In this document: positions 5,468-6,164 of the stretch, piece after piece
Layout: each line of letters begins with the position of its first letter
Numbering within the stretch: position 1 is the stretch's first letter
Assembly (NCBI GenBank): GCA_025935655.1
Contig: JAICUV010000207.1
Span: 1-6,164 of the forward strand
Source: Chloroflexota bacterium
GTDB lineage: Bacteria > Chloroflexota > Limnocylindria > Limnocylindrales > CSP1-4
Reading direction: 5' to 3'
DNA: 6,164 bases
Made by a program: the position numbers and the translations under genes
The notes under the pieces: generated by a model
Databases searched by the model: none
What the model saw: the letters and a program-made list of their open reading frames with translations, nothing else
What the model was told of the DNA's origin: nothing

Positions 5468-6164
5468 TCAGGCCCGGACGGCGACGGCGTCGCGCTCCGG
5501 CGCGAGCCCGGCGGCGATCGCGGCGAGCGTGTCCCGCCGGACGACGGCCTCCTGCTCCGGCGTGAGCGGGACGCGCGGCGGGCGGCACGGGCCGCCGTAC
5601 CGGCCGACGAGGTCCATCGAGAGCTTGATCGCCTGGACGAACTCGGTCTTGCTGTCCCAGCGGAGGAGCGGGTGGAGCTGCCGGTAGAGCGGCATCGCGG
5701 TCGCGAGATCCCCCGCGGTCGCCGCGTCCCACAGCCGGCGGCAGGCCTGCGGGAAGGCGTTCGGGTAGCCCGAGACCCAGCCCGGGGAGCCCGCGATCGC
5801 GAGTTCCAGCGTCACGTCGTCCGAGCCGCACAGCACGTCGAGGCCCGGAGCGAGCTCGTTGATCTGGTACATCCGCCGGACGTCGCCCGAGAACTCCTTG
5901 ACCGCGACGATGAGCCCCTCGGCGTACAGCTCCGCGAGGAGCTCCGGCACGAGGTCCACCTTCGTGTCGAACGGGTTGTTGTAGGCGACGACGGGGAGGC
6001 CCGCCTTCGCGACCTCACGGTAATGGGCGACGACGGCGCGCGGGTCCGCCCGATACGCGTTCGGCGGGAGGAGCATCACGCACTGGGCACCGGCTTCGGA
6101 CGACTGCTCGGCCCATCGGCGGGCCTCGTCGGCGCCGTAGGCCGCGACGCCCGGCATCACCACG
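5468..6164 (-). CDS. DapA/DHDPS-family lyase, probable pyrroline-4-hydroxy-2-carboxylate deaminase (5' partial)
   Basis: The frame runs off the right edge; 231 C-terminal residues are visible and about 70 N-terminal ones are missing relative to the usual 300. The visible part begins inside the barrel at the VMPGVAAYG strand (GVGGxst in relatives). It continues with AGAQCVMLLPPNAY, then VVAYNNP with Tyr61 (numbered from the first full codon), and IVAVKEFSGD with Lys89, the Schiff-base lysine. True dihydrodipicolinate synthases have YNxPGRT, whose arginine binds aspartate semialdehyde. Here the sequence is YNNPFDTKVD, without that arginine, so lysine biosynthesis is unlikely. The DHDPS superfamily includes the deaminase that turns pyrroline-4-hydroxy-2-carboxylate into 2-oxoglutarate semialdehyde (EC 3.5.4.22). 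Position 3 bases upstream of the racemase/epimerase gene makes this the best guess. Other aldolases of the family, for example 5-dehydro-4-deoxyglucarate or N-acetylneuraminate types, remain possible. It is the first visible gene of the operon; more may lie upstream. Confidence 0.85.
   Translation of the reverse strand, partial: VVMPGVAAYGADEARRWAEQSSEAGAQCVMLLPPNAYRADPRAVVAHYREVAKAGLPVVAYNNPFDTKVDLVPELLAELYAEGLIVAVKEFSGDVRRMYQINELAPGLDVLCGSDDVTLELAIAGSPGWVSGYPNAFPQACRRLWDAATAGDLATAMPLYRQLHPLLRWDSKTEFVQAIKLSMDLVGRYGGPCRPPRVPLTPEQEAVVRRDTLAAIAAGLAPERDAVAVRA

Overview
The window is very GC-rich, with G or C at most third codon positions and two GTG starts among the genes whose start is visible. 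Gene content and codon use suggest a soil-type high-GC bacterium of the Chloroflexota (Limnocylindria-like) or Actinomycetota. This placement is an inference from style and gene types, because no ribosomal marker is present. All genes share the same base composition, and I see no insertion sequence, tRNA, rRNA, CRISPR array or prophage.

Layout, left to right. (1) The 3' part of a gene on + (1-849) joins the end of a peptidase S51/type 1 glutamine-amidotransferase-like domain to a tail resembling the C-terminal region of cysteinyl-tRNA synthetase. (2) Convergent to it on - is a 2,3-diaminopropionate ammonia-lyase (872-1945), with all expected catalytic motifs and apparently a leaderless start. 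(3) Divergent from that on + is an exported CAP/SCP-superfamily protein with a C-terminal Ig-like domain (2112-3065). (4) Next on + is a small FMN-binding split-barrel (PNPOx-like) protein (3163-3699). (5) On -, convergent to these, is a tight three-gene unit transcribed right to left: a DapA-family lyase/deaminase cut by the window edge (5468-6164), a proline racemase/4-hydroxyproline 2-epimerase (4463-5464) and a GntR/FadR-type regulator with an FCD domain (3801-4466). The spacings are 3 bases and a 4-base GTGA overlap.

How the genes work together. The last unit fits catabolism of trans-4-hydroxy-L-proline. The epimerase would give cis-4-hydroxy-D-proline. An oxidase, not in this window, would make pyrroline-4-hydroxy-2-carboxylate, and the DapA-family protein would deaminate that to 2-oxoglutarate semialdehyde. 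The GntR protein is probably the local regulator. The diaminopropionate lyase is a separate amino-acid-degrading enzyme that yields pyruvate and ammonia. The CAP and PNPOx proteins have no evident link to either pathway.

I found no clearly new multi-gene system. The most unusual item is the fusion at the left edge. No stretch longer than 170 bases lacks a gene.
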